A stretch of DNA of 10,103 bases from an uncultured Oscillospiraceae bacterium (GCA_934643765.1 CAKUCT010000056.1:1-10103), one strand, 5' to 3'. Counted from the first letter of the stretch, positions 1-6,738 are shown. Numbers and translations: made by a program. Notes: generated from the sequence alone by a model not told the origin.

Positions 1-1
1 C

Positions 2-1063
2 GTCGGTACCGGCTCGCGCGCGACGTGCATCGCAGGCTCCATCCGTCTGACGCGCAGCGCGGTGGTGCAGGCGCTTACGCCCTGCGAGTTCCCGGACGCA
101 CCGCTTGCGGCGCGCACAGAGCCTGTGCAGCTGTTTACCTATCCGGGCGAGGACGAAGAGCGCGCGGCGGCGCGGCGCCATGCCATCCGCCTGTCCGACC
201 GGAATCTTCCGCGCCGCAGCCGGAAGAAGGGCCGGCCCTTTGCGGGCTGCCGCGGCGACGGCGAGATTTTCACGCTCCAGGATGTGAAAGAGGGCCGCTG
301 CAGCGCGTTCTCCTTTATTGCCGGGCTCGACGATCACAGCCTGCGCAAGTTCGTGTGTGATTTTGGCTTCTGCCCGTCGGATGTGCCCGGCGCGCTCGGC
401 GCATCGGCAGAGCTGCCGCGCTATGGCCTTGCGCCCATGTCCATTGCGGCGGGGCCGAGCGGCCTGATGCTCAAGAAGGACATTGAGCAGGACGACGGCA
501 CATACCGTCATCAGTATACGACCGGCTTCCCGGCGCCGGGAACGCTGGCGCGCTCGTTTGACCGTGATGTGATCTACTCCGTCGGCAAAGCCATCGGCCA
601 GGAAATGCGGGAGTTTGGCGTCACATTCTGCCTGGCGCCCGGCTGCGAGCTGCAGCGCACACCGCAGCAGCCCGGCTTTGCCGAAACCTGGTCGGAAGAC
701 CCAGTGGTCAGCGGCCTTTGCGCGCAGGCCTTTGCACAGGGCATGCAGAATGACGGCGCGGCCGTTCTGCGTGCGGCGTATCTGCCGCATGAGCTGGCGC
801 TGGATCTGGCCTCGTTCCGGGAGACTGACGGCCTGAGCTTTGAGATTGCGGCCTCGGCCTGCAAAGCCTGCCTGCTGCCGGACGGCACTGCCAACGGGGA
901 AGCCTTCGGCGAAGACAGCGCGCTTGTACGCTCTTTGATTCTCGACTGGAAATACGGCGGTATGTTCCTGCCGGACGGCGAGCGGTACGCCGCAGAGCCG
1001 GACCGCGTGACGCTGGAGCGCTCGGCGCTTCGGATGGTGCGTGTGATGACGCAATATCTGTAA
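2..1063 (+). CDS. Divergent GH3 (beta-glucosidase-family) protein, C-terminal part, 5' end outside window
   Basis: 353 codons of an open frame run in from the left edge, so the start is not visible. The part from about nt 310 matches the N-terminal TIM-barrel domain of glycoside hydrolase family 3: a GPSGL motif (452..466), TGFPAPGTLARSFDRD (around 521..568), and an SEDP motif inside ETWSEDPVVSG. The protein ends soon after a WKYGGMFLPDG segment (947..979), which lines up with the family segment WGF-G-VxxDW carrying the catalytic Asp; the candidate nucleophile is the Asp codon at 974..976. Having this domain last fits the inverted GH3 architecture (alpha/beta domain, then FnIII-like, then barrel) known from some Clostridia. 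Two substrate-binding features are missing: the usual ADGP is AAGP, and the usual KHF reads RAAY. It may be a pseudo-enzyme or have changed specificity. The family call is firm; activity is doubtful. Confidence 0.8.
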   Translation, partial: VGTGSRATCIAGSIRLTRSAVVQALTPCEFPDAPLAARTEPVQLFTYPGEDEERAAARRHAIRLSDRNLPRRSRKKGRPFAGCRGDGEIFTLQDVKEGRCSAFSFIAGLDDHSLRKFVCDFGFCPSDVPGALGASAELPRYGLAPMSIAAGPSGLMLKKDIEQDDGTYRHQYTTGFPAPGTLARSFDRDVIYSVGKAIGQEMREFGVTFCLAPGCELQRTPQQPGFAETWSEDPVVSGLCAQAFAQGMQNDGAAVLRAAYLPHELALDLASFRETDGLSFEIAASACKACLLPDGTANGEAFGEDSALVRSLILDWKYGGMFLPDGERYAAEPDRVTLERSALRMVRVMTQYL

Positions 1064-1081
1064 AAAGTTCCAAATGAAAAC

Positions 1082-1128
1082 GCTGCGTCCGCAAAAGTCG
1101 GTTTTCCGGCACGGTTTGCGGACGCAGC
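1082..1128. terminator. 14-bp hairpin between GH3-like gene and PPTase, possible bidirectional terminator
   Basis: Arms GCTGCGTCCGCAAA (1082..1095) and TTTGCGGACGCAGC (1115..1128) are perfect complements around a 19-nt loop. Read on plus the tail is TGTTATTC, a weak U-tract. Read on minus the stem is followed by GTTTTC, a better one. It lies 18 bp after the GH3-like stop and 28 bp before the PPTase start. It could end GH3 transcripts and also lysA transcripts that run through the convergent PPTase gene. Confidence 0.65.
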
Positions 1129-1156
1129 TGTTATTCTGAGGGGAAAGGGGCATAGG

Positions 1157-1756
1157 ATGGCAAAGCTCTGGTATCTGGATATCCGCACGCTGCCGGAGGG
1201 ACTGCCGGGGCTGGAGCGGGTCGCTCCCGGGCGGCGGGTGCGAATTTTGCGTGCGCGGGATGTATCTGAGCAGCGGCGGCTTCTTGCCGCGGGACTGCTG
1301 CTGCGCCGGTATCTTTTGTTGCCGGAGGATACATTTCTGCAGACGGCGCAGGGAAAGCCGTATCTTCCGGGCGGGCCGGAATTCAGCCTCAGCCACAGCG
1401 GAACGCTTGCAGTGCTCTTGGCGGCAGGCATGCCGTGCGGCGTGGACGTAGAGCCGCTTGCACGCCGGCCGCAGCACGCATCGCGGATGCTGACGCAGGC
1501 GGAATCTATTTGGCTGGCAGCAGAAAACGGCCCCTTTTCCCGCCTTTGGACGAGAAAAGAGGCCGTGATGAAAGCGTGCGGACTTGGCCTGCGAATCCGG
1601 CCGGAGCAGCTCGACGTCCTTGCGGACACCGCGGCAGCCGCCGGGAAGACGTGGCACCTTGCAACGTGTGAGGTAGCGGGATACTGCGTCAGCTGGGCCG
1701 CGGAAGCGCCGTTGATGCCGGAGATCTGTCCGGTGCGGCCGGAAGATGTGCTGTGA
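1157..1756 (+). CDS. 4'-phosphopantetheinyl transferase, Sfp/AcpT superfamily
   Basis: 199 residues, within the usual size for Sfp-type enzymes, which transfer 4'-phosphopantetheine from coenzyme A to a serine of acyl or peptidyl carrier proteins in the cytoplasm. All family signatures are present in order: GKPYL (66..70), FSLSHSG (76..82), GVDVE (95..99, with the metal-binding acidic pair D97 and E99) and WTRKEAVMKA (131..140, with E135 and K139). The ATG at 1157 follows a purine-rich GAGGGGAAAGGGG stretch that can serve as ribosome site. No carrier protein, NRPS or PKS gene is in the window, so the partner is unknown; it may serve a secondary pathway or be the housekeeping enzyme. The stop codon directly abuts the stop of convergent lysA. 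No promoter is obvious in the 93-bp gap upstream, so it may depend on read-through past the hairpin there. Confidence 0.9.
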   Translation: MAKLWYLDIRTLPEGLPGLERVAPGRRVRILRARDVSEQRRLLAAGLLLRRYLLLPEDTFLQTAQGKPYLPGGPEFSLSHSGTLAVLLAAGMPCGVDVEPLARRPQHASRMLTQAESIWLAAENGPFSRLWTRKEAVMKACGLGLRIRPEQLDVLADTAAAAGKTWHLATCEVAGYCVSWAAEAPLMPEICPVRPEDVL

Positions 1757-3058
1757 TTACACGTCCAGCGCGGTCAGATCATCAAACGTTTCCCGGCGGA
1801 CGGCGACGGATGCTTTGCCGCCATGGAGCATGACGACGGCCGGGCGCGGGATGCGGTTATAATTGGAGGCCATGGAATAATTGTATGCGCCCGTGGTGCA
1901 GACGGCAATGATATCGCCGCGCGCGGGCTTCGGCAGCAGGACATTCGGCTGAATGATATCGCCGCTTTCGCAGCAGCGGCCGACGACGTCACAGCGGAAA
2001 TCGGGCGCCTGCGCCGCGCGGTTGGCGACGTAGACGGTGTACCGGGAGCCATAGAGCGCGTAGCGGGGATTGTCGGTCATGCCGCCGTCAATGGAAACAT
2101 AATTTTTGTAGCCGGGGATGGATTTTGTGCTGCCCGCGGTGTAGAGCGTCATGCCGGCGTCGGCGACGATGCTGCGTCCGGGCTCCAGAAGCACGGCCGG
2201 CATGGGAAGCTGCAGCGTCTGGCAGACGGAGCGGATTTCCGTGGCCAGCTGCATGATGTTCCCGGCAATGTCCACGGTCGGGTCGTCCTGCGTATAGCGA
2301 ACGCCGTAGCCGCCGCCAAGGTTCAGAACCTGCAGCTCCGCGCCGAAGCGCGCGCGCATATCGGCGGCAAACGAGAGCATAATCTTTGAAGCCTCATGGT
2401 ACACGGTGCCGTCCTCGTCGAATACCTGCGAGCCGACATGGCAGTGATATCCGAGCAGATGCAGATGGCTGCAGGAGAGCGCCTGGCGGACGAACTGCTC
2501 GGCCTGGCCGGTCTCGATGGCGACGCCGAATTTAGAGTCGACCTTGCCGGTTGCGACGGCCTCATAGGTGTGCGGGTCAATGCCCGGCGTCAGACGCAGC
2601 AGGATATTCTGCCGGATGCCGCGGCGGCCGGCCTCCTGGTCGAGGGCGAGCAGCTCATCGGCGTTGTCCACGACGAAGCAGCCAAGGCCGTGGTCCATGG
2701 CAAAGGCGATATCGGCGTCGGTTTTGTTGTTGCCGTGGAAAAAGGCGCGCTCCATGGGGAAGCCTGCCTTTACGGCCGTTGCAATCTCGCCAGACGAGAC
2801 GACGTCAATGGCCATCTCTTCGTCGCGCATGATTTCATAGATGCGCTTGAAACTGGCAGCTTTGCTGGCATAGAGCGGGAAGCTGGCAGGGCCGAAGTGC
2901 GCCTGCATGGCGGACTTGTACAGCCGGCAGTTTTCCCGGATCCGGTCCTCGTCCATGAGATACAGCGGCGTCTGATAGGTTTTGGCAAGCACGGTGGTGT
3001 CCACACCCGCGAAGGTCAGATGGCCGCTCTGGTTTACGCCAATATTTTTGCAAAGCAT
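1757..3058 (-). CDS. lysA: Diaminopimelate decarboxylase
   Basis: 433 residues, normal for LysA, the PLP enzyme that decarboxylates meso-diaminopimelate to L-lysine as the last step of lysine synthesis. The fold-type III decarboxylase motifs are all visible: PLP lysine K66 in YASKA, HVGS (207..210), glycine loop GGGYG (248..252), EPGR (292..295), CESGD with the active-site Cys (363..367) and the GAYNYSM tyrosine region (390..396). The ATG at 3058 is chosen because AGGAGG (3067..3072 on the minus strand) sits 8 nt upstream. The frame stays open further upstream, but that stretch is the riboswitch leader. Expression should be controlled by the lysine riboswitch and terminator at 3098..3342. No terminator lies directly after the stop; the convergent PPTase stop codon is immediately adjacent. 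Confidence 0.97.
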   Translation of the reverse strand: MLCKNIGVNQSGHLTFAGVDTTVLAKTYQTPLYLMDEDRIRENCRLYKSAMQAHFGPASFPLYASKAASFKRIYEIMRDEEMAIDVVSSGEIATAVKAGFPMERAFFHGNNKTDADIAFAMDHGLGCFVVDNADELLALDQEAGRRGIRQNILLRLTPGIDPHTYEAVATGKVDSKFGVAIETGQAEQFVRQALSCSHLHLLGYHCHVGSQVFDEDGTVYHEASKIMLSFAADMRARFGAELQVLNLGGGYGVRYTQDDPTVDIAGNIMQLATEIRSVCQTLQLPMPAVLLEPGRSIVADAGMTLYTAGSTKSIPGYKNYVSIDGGMTDNPRYALYGSRYTVYVANRAAQAPDFRCDVVGRCCESGDIIQPNVLLPKPARGDIIAVCTTGAYNYSMASNYNRIPRPAVVMLHGGKASVAVRRETFDDLTALDV

Positions 3059-3097
3059 GCTGGGTTCCTCCTGTTTCTGCCGGAGCAGTATAATATG

Positions 3098-3135
3098 AAA
3101 AAAGACACGGCCCGCAATGCGGTAGGCCGTGTCTT
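3098..3135 (-). terminator. Intrinsic terminator of the lysA riboswitch expression platform
   Basis: On the minus strand, AAGACACGGCC (3135..3125 as complement) pairs with GGCCGTGTCTT (3112..3102) over an 11-bp stem with a small CGC/GCG inner pairing. A run of six T follows (3103..3098, partly inside the stem). It lies between the lysine aptamer and the lysA ribosome site, as expected for a switch that stops transcription when lysine is bound. The competing antiterminator pairing was not worked out by eye. A second small hairpin, GTCCG/CGGAC, sits between aptamer and terminator (around 3148..3163). Confidence 0.9.
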
Positions 3136-3187
3136 GTCGTTTTTCTGATGGTCCGGATGACGGACATCTGAAGCGCTGCAATCCATA

Positions 3188-3342
3188 CATAGCTCTCCGC
3201 TTGCGCGACAGTCGGACAGATCTTCTCTGCCAGACCAGAAAAACGCCCGCCAACGTTTTTCTTCGGCAGCGGCCCCTTTCCCATCGGCAACGGTTTGCGA
3301 AACCTTCCACGGATGCTACTGATGACAGCTGCGCCTCTATCT
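3188..3342 (-). promoter_or_regulatory. Lysine riboswitch (L-box aptamer) upstream of lysA
   Basis: The minus-strand leader carries the conserved L-box blocks in order: GATAGAGGCGC at the 5' end (3341..3331), AGTAGC, GTGGAAGG, GGGAAAGGGG followed by GCTGCCGAAG, a variable helix AAAAACG/CGTTTTT, CTGGTCTGGC, GACTGTCGC, and the closing GGAGAGCTAT (to 3189). The ATAG and CTAT ends can form the P1 helix. The order and wording match the lysC L-box of Bacillus subtilis from memory. Binding of lysine should favour the downstream terminator at 3098..3135 and so lower lysA expression. The gene it controls makes lysine, which agrees with the assignment. Confidence 0.95.
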
Positions 3343-3405
3343 TTTTCCTGCATATATCGTTAAGGCGGCGTTCAGATTATACAGCGCAACCTTAAGCTTT
3401 TTTTT

Positions 3406-3434
3406 ATTATATCCGCTGGCGCGAAGCATGTCGA
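3406..3434 (-). promoter_or_regulatory. Sigma-A promoter for the lysA riboswitch transcript
   Basis: Minus-strand -35 TCGACA (3429..3434) and -10 TATAAT (3406..3411) are separated by exactly 17 bp, giving 11 of 12 matches to consensus. Transcription would begin near 3399, about 58 nt before the aptamer. A second TATAAT occurs at 3376..3381 but has only an A-run at the matching -35 position, so it is a weaker alternative. Confidence 0.8.
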
Positions 3435-3481
3435 TTGTGAGTGTATACAATTTTTGACGGCGCAAACATTTGATTTCCGGC

Positions 3482-3498
3482 AGACGCACGCTGCGTCT
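3482..3498 (-). other. Small hairpin at the 3' end of the ABC operon
   Basis: AGACGCA (3482..3488) and TGCGTCT (3492..3498) form a perfect 7-bp stem with a 3-nt loop, overlapping the stop codon of the permease gene. No T-run follows on the minus strand, so it is not a convincing intrinsic terminator, but it could stabilise the 3' end of the mRNA. The rest of the gap to the lysA promoter shows no other element. Confidence 0.35.
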
Positions 3499-4144
3499 AC
3501 AGATCTGCCCGTTCAAAGCGGCGGCAGCTGATGAAATAGCTGCGCAGGGTCAGAAGGATGAACAGCGCAAGGCCCGAAAGCAGCACCGGAAGCTGCCGCA
3601 GCTGATCTGCGGGCGCGTAGCTGTCACAGACGTCGCGTAGATACGGCAGCACGTGCTGCGCGGTCTCCGCCAGAACCATATAGAGCGTTTCAAAGATGGC
3701 GGAGACGAGAAACGGTTTTCCCAGATCGTAGCCGTTTTTGTAGTGCATCGGAAAGAAAATCCGGTTAAAAAGCCCGAGCAGAACGAGGCCAAGCCCAAGA
3801 AAAGCGACGTTGGCTTCTATGCCAACCGCGTTTTTGACGCCTGCGTAACTTGCCCGGAGCAGCATGAACGGAACGCAGCAGACGATCTGCAGAAGCTCAA
3901 TCGTGATGACAGTTGAAAACCGGGCCTTGACCATATCGCGCTTGGTGACGGGCAGAAGCGCCATGTAATATAGATCCCGGTTTTCCCGCGCGGACTGCAG
4001 CAGCAGAAAAATGCCAAGCGAGGTGTAGAAAAACGTCACGTAGTACGGATAGTTCGGCACAAGAAGCAGCGCGCTGAGCGCGAGGAACAAAAGCGGAACC
4101 GGCATCATCACAAGCCGCCATTCCTTTTGGATCAGCGCTTTCAT
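3497..4144 (-). CDS. ABC-2-type transporter permease subunit
   Basis: 215 residues with about six hydrophobic segments (roughly 13..29, 34..50, 76..98, 112..132, 144..164, 185..205), so an integral membrane protein. The stretch LLPVTKRDMVKAR (63..75), a short conserved loop after the second membrane segment, is typical of the small ABC-2 permeases common in Firmicutes (the ABC2_membrane_5 type). The ATG overlaps the stop of the ATPase gene as ATGA, so the two are translationally coupled and surely partners. Related systems often export antimicrobial peptides or act in envelope stress, but nothing here identifies the substrate. Confidence 0.85.
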   Translation of the reverse strand: MKALIQKEWRLVMMPVPLLFLALSALLLVPNYPYYVTFFYTSLGIFLLLQSARENRDLYYMALLPVTKRDMVKARFSTVITIELLQIVCCVPFMLLRASYAGVKNAVGIEANVAFLGLGLVLLGLFNRIFFPMHYKNGYDLGKPFLVSAIFETLYMVLAETAQHVLPYLRDVCDSYAPADQLRQLPVLLSGLALFILLTLRSYFISCRRFERADL

Positions 4145-4992
4145 ACGCTCTGCCCCCTTTCAAGATAGACCATGACCGTCTCCAGATCCGGCGCTTTGGT
4201 GCGGCAGCCGGCGGCGAGCGCGGCGTCGCAGACCGGCAGGAGCGCTTCAAATGTGTCCTGATGGACACGGAGCCCATGCAGGTGCGGCTGCAGCTGCGGC
4301 GTCAGCGCGGCGGCCGGGCCTGTGACATGGAGCCAGGGCGCAGTAAACGCGCGCAGCGCGCAGCTGGCCGCGACGCGGCCGTTTTGAAGATAGGTCACAT
4401 CGTCTGCGCAGGCGTCCAGGTCAGAGGTGATATGCGTGGAAAACAGGATGGACACACCGTCCTGCTCGCGCAGTGCGCGCAGAAGCTCCAGAAGGTCGTC
4501 CCGCGAAACGGGATCAAGCCCCGACGTCGGCTCGTCGAGGATCAGAAGCTGCGCCCCGTGCGAGAGCGCGCAGGCCAGCTGATATTTGACCTTCATACCG
4601 GCCGACAGCTCGCACACGCGCTTGCTTTCGTCCAGACCGAACCGCTGCAGCAGCGACTGGTAGCGCGCCTCGTCCCATTCCGGATAAAATGCGCGCGTTG
4701 TGCAGGAGAGCTGTGAAAGCTTTTTGCGCGGATAATAGCACAGGTCGCCCGAGACGTAGCCCGCCGCGCGGCGCAGCGCGGAGGCGGTTTCGTCCAGCGG
4801 CACGCCCTGAAAGAGAACAGTTCCGCCGCTTGGCCGGATCAGACGCAAAATTGCCTTGAGCGTTGTGGTTTTTCCGGCGCCGTTGCGGCCGATCAGACCC
4901 ATGATGCGCCCGGAGTCGATCTCGAAGCTGACGTCCTGCAGACAGAACGCGGGGTACTGCTTACAAAGATTCTGAACCTGAAGCATCGTCAT
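4141..4992 (-). CDS. ABC transporter ATP-binding protein
   Basis: 283 residues: an ATPase domain of about 210 residues plus a C-terminal extension of about 70. Visible motifs are Walker A GRNGAGKTT (35..43), signature LSAGMKVK (129..136), Walker B LLILDEP (149..155), D-loop SGLD (157..160) and switch histidine H187 in STH. At the usual Q-loop position the sequence reads YVSGDLCYY, without an obvious Gln, a variation I believe also occurs in related exporter ATPases. It powers the adjacent six-segment permease. The start overlaps the end of the regulator gene by 32 bp. A second ATG two codons downstream (4986) is an alternative start; AGGAAG about 9 nt before 4992 supports the first. Confidence 0.95.
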   Translation of the reverse strand: MTMLQVQNLCKQYPAFCLQDVSFEIDSGRIMGLIGRNGAGKTTTLKAILRLIRPSGGTVLFQGVPLDETASALRRAAGYVSGDLCYYPRKKLSQLSCTTRAFYPEWDEARYQSLLQRFGLDESKRVCELSAGMKVKYQLACALSHGAQLLILDEPTSGLDPVSRDDLLELLRALREQDGVSILFSTHITSDLDACADDVTYLQNGRVAASCALRAFTAPWLHVTGPAAALTPQLQPHLHGLRVHQDTFEALLPVCDAALAAGCRTKAPDLETVMVYLERGQSV

Positions 4993-5212
4993 CTTGGCTC
5001 ACTTCCTTTCCTAGCGCAAACAGCGATGCCGGGGTGTCCAGCGCCTCGGATGGCACGAGGGCAATGCCGTGCGTCTCGTCTGCCAGCAGAAGCAGATTGT
5101 CGCCCGGCTGAATCTGGAACAGATCACGCGCGCCCTTCGGAATGACAATCTGTCCCTTCTCCCCGACTTTTACCATGCTGATAAATTTTCCCTTTGGAAA
5201 CTGCAGTGCCAT
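4961..5212 (-). CDS. AbrB/MazE/SpoVT-type DNA-binding regulator
   Basis: 83 residues. Residues 12..54 form an AbrB-type swapped-hairpin domain: VKVGEKGQIVIPKGARDLF followed by IQPGDNLLLL. Such proteins dimerise and bind DNA through the hairpin. The C-terminal 25 residues are acidic and probably disordered. The ATG at 5212 has a perfect AGGAGG (5219..5224) 6 nt upstream. It is the first gene of an overlapping operon with the ABC ATPase and permease, an arrangement in which the small regulator often controls its own transporter. The promoter contains a 22-bp dyad that may be its operator (inference). An antitoxin (MazE-like) role was considered, but no toxin gene is adjacent. Confidence 0.9.
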   Translation of the reverse strand: MALQFPKGKFISMVKVGEKGQIVIPKGARDLFQIQPGDNLLLLADETHGIALVPSEALDTPASLFALGKEVSQDDDASGSESL

Positions 5213-5244
5213 AGAATGCCTCCTGATAGAATTACTTTTCGTAC

Positions 5245-5266
5245 TAAGTATAACAAGTTATACTTA
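5245..5266. promoter_or_regulatory. 22-bp dyad, candidate operator for the AbrB-ABC operon
   Basis: Arms TAAGTATAAC (5245..5254) and GTTATACTTA (5257..5266) are perfect inverted repeats around AA. The dyad covers the -10 element and part of the spacer of the minus-strand promoter, so a bound protein would block RNA polymerase. The nearby AbrB-type protein is the natural candidate ligand, but this is inference from position. Confidence 0.6.
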
Positions 5267-5275
5267 TGAATGCAA
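5247..5275 (-). promoter_or_regulatory. Promoter of the AbrB-ABC operon
   Basis: Minus-strand -35 TTGCAT (5270..5275) and -10 TATACT (5247..5252) are spaced by 17 bp. The -10 is 5 of 6, the -35 only 3 of 6. Transcription would start near 5240, giving a leader of about 28 nt that includes the AGGAGG. The weak -35 and the overlapping dyad suggest a regulated promoter. Confidence 0.55.
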
Positions 5276-5276
5276 G

Positions 5277-5306
5277 AAAAACCTTCTCCCGCGGGAGAAG
5301 GTTTTT
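5277..5306 (-). terminator. Palindromic intrinsic terminator of the serine-hydrolase-like gene
   Basis: A perfect 30-bp palindrome with arms AAAAACCTTCTCCCG and CGGGAGAAGGTTTTT. It starts 2 bp after the stop codon of the hydrolase-like gene (minus strand) and ends in a T5 run in either direction, so it can work both ways. It also insulates the AbrB promoter that begins just beyond it. Confidence 0.9.
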
Positions 5307-5308
5307 CG

Positions 5309-6673
5309 CTATTTTTCGGGTTTCCTGCCGTATTTTTCGCCGTAGTGCTTCATGGTGCGCTTGCCGCGCCGCACAATCAACCAGATTCCACCGCCCCCAA
5401 GCAGCAGCACCAGCAGCGCCACGGGAATCATCCACCAGGCAAAGTTCTCCGCGTCGAACCGGAAATCCAGCGCGCGCTGCGCATTGCTCTGGGATGCTTG
5501 CTGCGCGCTTGCGTCTTCCGCGGCCTTGGCTGCGAGCGCTTCCTGACGGGCCTGTTCCGCGTGGGCCTCATCCTGGGCCTGCTGCCAGAGGCGAAGCTGC
5601 TCTTCGCGCGCGGCCTCGGCGCGTTGCTGCGCCTCGTTCATACGCGCTTCCTTTTCCGCTTCAAAGGCAGCCAGCGCTGCGTCAAGCTCGGCCTGCTTCT
5701 GCCGGGCATGTTCCAGCTCGATCTGCTCCTGCGTATAGTCGGCCGCAAGGCGGGCTGCCTGCGCGACGACATCCTGCCCGACGTTCTGCGTGTAGACGGC
5801 GAGCAGGAACGGCTGCTCTGCGTAGAAGATGCCGACGTCATTTTCTGCACCCTCAAAGCTTCCGTATTTGTGTGCGACTTCCATTTCCGTGACATAGGTT
5901 CGGAAAAAGCCGTTTTGCGGGAAGGACCGCTTCATGTAGTCGATCATTTCCGTAAACTCGTCCGCGTGGTCATAGAGATACGTCAGCGTATCCATCATCA
6001 TGCGCGTGCAGTAGTAGTTGTCCTGGTAGTATTTCGCGTCGATTTCCTCATCTGTCATTGTGAAGAACGTGCGCATGGCGTCTTTGTAGTCCCGGAAATT
6101 GCCGATGCGGTAGAGCAGGGCGTTGGAAAGCTCGTTGTTGGACTCGACAAGACTCAGATAATGGCAGCGCTCGAGCGTTGCGCCGCCCTGGGTGATCAGG
6201 GTGTCGGGTGCGATCTCGCCCTCGTTTTCCAGCTTATAATAATAGAGGTTCAGCGGCAGCTTGAACGTGCTCGCCGCGACAATCATATGTGTCTCGTTCC
6301 AGTCGTAGTGCTCACCGGTTACAGTGTTATAGTAGCTGACGGCAAAATTGCTGTCGGTCAGGTTATACTGCGCGCGGAACGCGTCAAAGCGCTCGCAGAG
6401 CGCCGGCGTGACATCTAAAGGAGCCTCGGTTGCGGATGTGTCCGCTGCCTCCGGCTCAGAAGCTGCGGCTGCGTCCGGTTCAGTGCCGGCTTCTGTTTCT
6501 GCTTCGGATGCGTCATCCGTATCTGCAGCAGGCTGCTGCGAAGAGACGACGACGGTCGGCATCTGCACGATGTTGGCAGCTTCTTCGGATTCGGCATGGA
6601 CGAAGCGCGTGAGCGTCAGCAGCAAAAAACAGGAAAAAAAGACTTGAGAGATGCGTAAAAGTTGCTTGGACAT
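5309..6673 (-). CDS. Membrane-anchored serine hydrolase, class A beta-lactamase/DD-peptidase-like, with coiled coil
   Basis: 454 residues in clear modules. A signal peptide (1..28, KQLLR then a hydrophobic core ending FVHAES) is followed by an acidic, Ala/Glu/Thr-rich linker (about 47..86). The catalytic-like domain (about 90..300) has SxxK as STFK (135..138), a possible SxN as SNN (178..180) and a KxG-like KYG (269..271). An alanine/glutamate/glutamine-rich coiled coil (about 314..398), a membrane segment (413..434) and a basic tail with GKRTMKHYGEKYGRK follow. The domain should face the cell wall. The ExxLN deacylation motif of true class A beta-lactamases is not seen, so a peptidoglycan peptidase or non-catalytic role is more likely than drug hydrolysis. 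ATG 6673 is chosen because GGAAGG (6681..6686) lies 7 nt upstream; the frame can be extended 8 codons to a TTG lacking its own ribosome site. Monocistronic, with its own promoter and terminator. Confidence 0.8.
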   Translation of the reverse strand: MSKQLLRISQVFFSCFLLLTLTRFVHAESEEAANIVQMPTVVVSSQQPAADTDDASEAETEAGTEPDAAAASEPEAADTSATEAPLDVTPALCERFDAFRAQYNLTDSNFAVSYYNTVTGEHYDWNETHMIVAASTFKLPLNLYYYKLENEGEIAPDTLITQGGATLERCHYLSLVESNNELSNALLYRIGNFRDYKDAMRTFFTMTDEEIDAKYYQDNYYCTRMMMDTLTYLYDHADEFTEMIDYMKRSFPQNGFFRTYVTEMEVAHKYGSFEGAENDVGIFYAEQPFLLAVYTQNVGQDVVAQAARLAADYTQEQIELEHARQKQAELDAALAAFEAEKEARMNEAQQRAEAAREEQLRLWQQAQDEAHAEQARQEALAAKAAEDASAQQASQSNAQRALDFRFDAENFAWWMIPVALLVLLLGGGGIWLIVRRGKRTMKHYGEKYGRKPEK

Positions 6674-6706
6674 ATCAAAACCTTCCGAATGCGACAAATT
6701 TACTCT

Positions 6707-6735
6707 ATCATACCGCAGCCCTGCCGGAATTGCAA
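6707..6735 (-). promoter_or_regulatory. Sigma-A-like promoter of the serine-hydrolase-like gene
   Basis: Minus-strand -35 TTGCAA (6730..6735) and -10 TATGAT (6707..6712) with a 17-bp spacer: 4 of 6 and 5 of 6 matches. Transcription would start near 6700, leaving a leader of about 27 nt before ATG 6673. It is back to back with the candidate sigma-K promoter on the other strand. Confidence 0.6.
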
Positions 6736-6738
6736 GCG

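Noticed and set aside
574..1629. Long minus-strand open frame across the GH3-like and PPTase genes
   Set aside because: High GC keeps antisense frames open; its Ser/Arg/Pro-rich product matches no protein type and overlaps two well-supported genes.
1823..3148. Two plus-strand open frames across lysA
   Set aside because: Shadows of lysA; the conserved LysA motifs on minus leave no doubt about the real frame.
3059..3310. In-frame upstream extension of lysA by 84 codons
   Set aside because: The stretch is the riboswitch leader and terminator, and AGGAGG is placed correctly for ATG 3058, which also gives the normal LysA length.
3376..3381. Second TATAAT as the lysA promoter
   Set aside because: It lacks a -35 element at 16 to 18 bp; the site at 3406..3434 matches both boxes with 17-bp spacing.
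4961..5212. AbrB-type protein as the antitoxin of a toxin-antitoxin pair
   Set aside because: No MazF-, PIN- or other toxin-like gene is adjacent; it overlaps an ABC ATPase gene.
5270..6418. Long plus-strand open frame across the serine-hydrolase-like gene
   Set aside because: The minus strand has the signal peptide, SxxK domain, coiled coil, anchor, promoter and terminator in a coherent order; the plus frame has none of these.
5309..6673. Calling the hydrolase-like gene an antibiotic resistance beta-lactamase
   Set aside because: No ExxLN deacylation motif was seen and the domain spacing is short; the sequence supports only the wider SxxK family.
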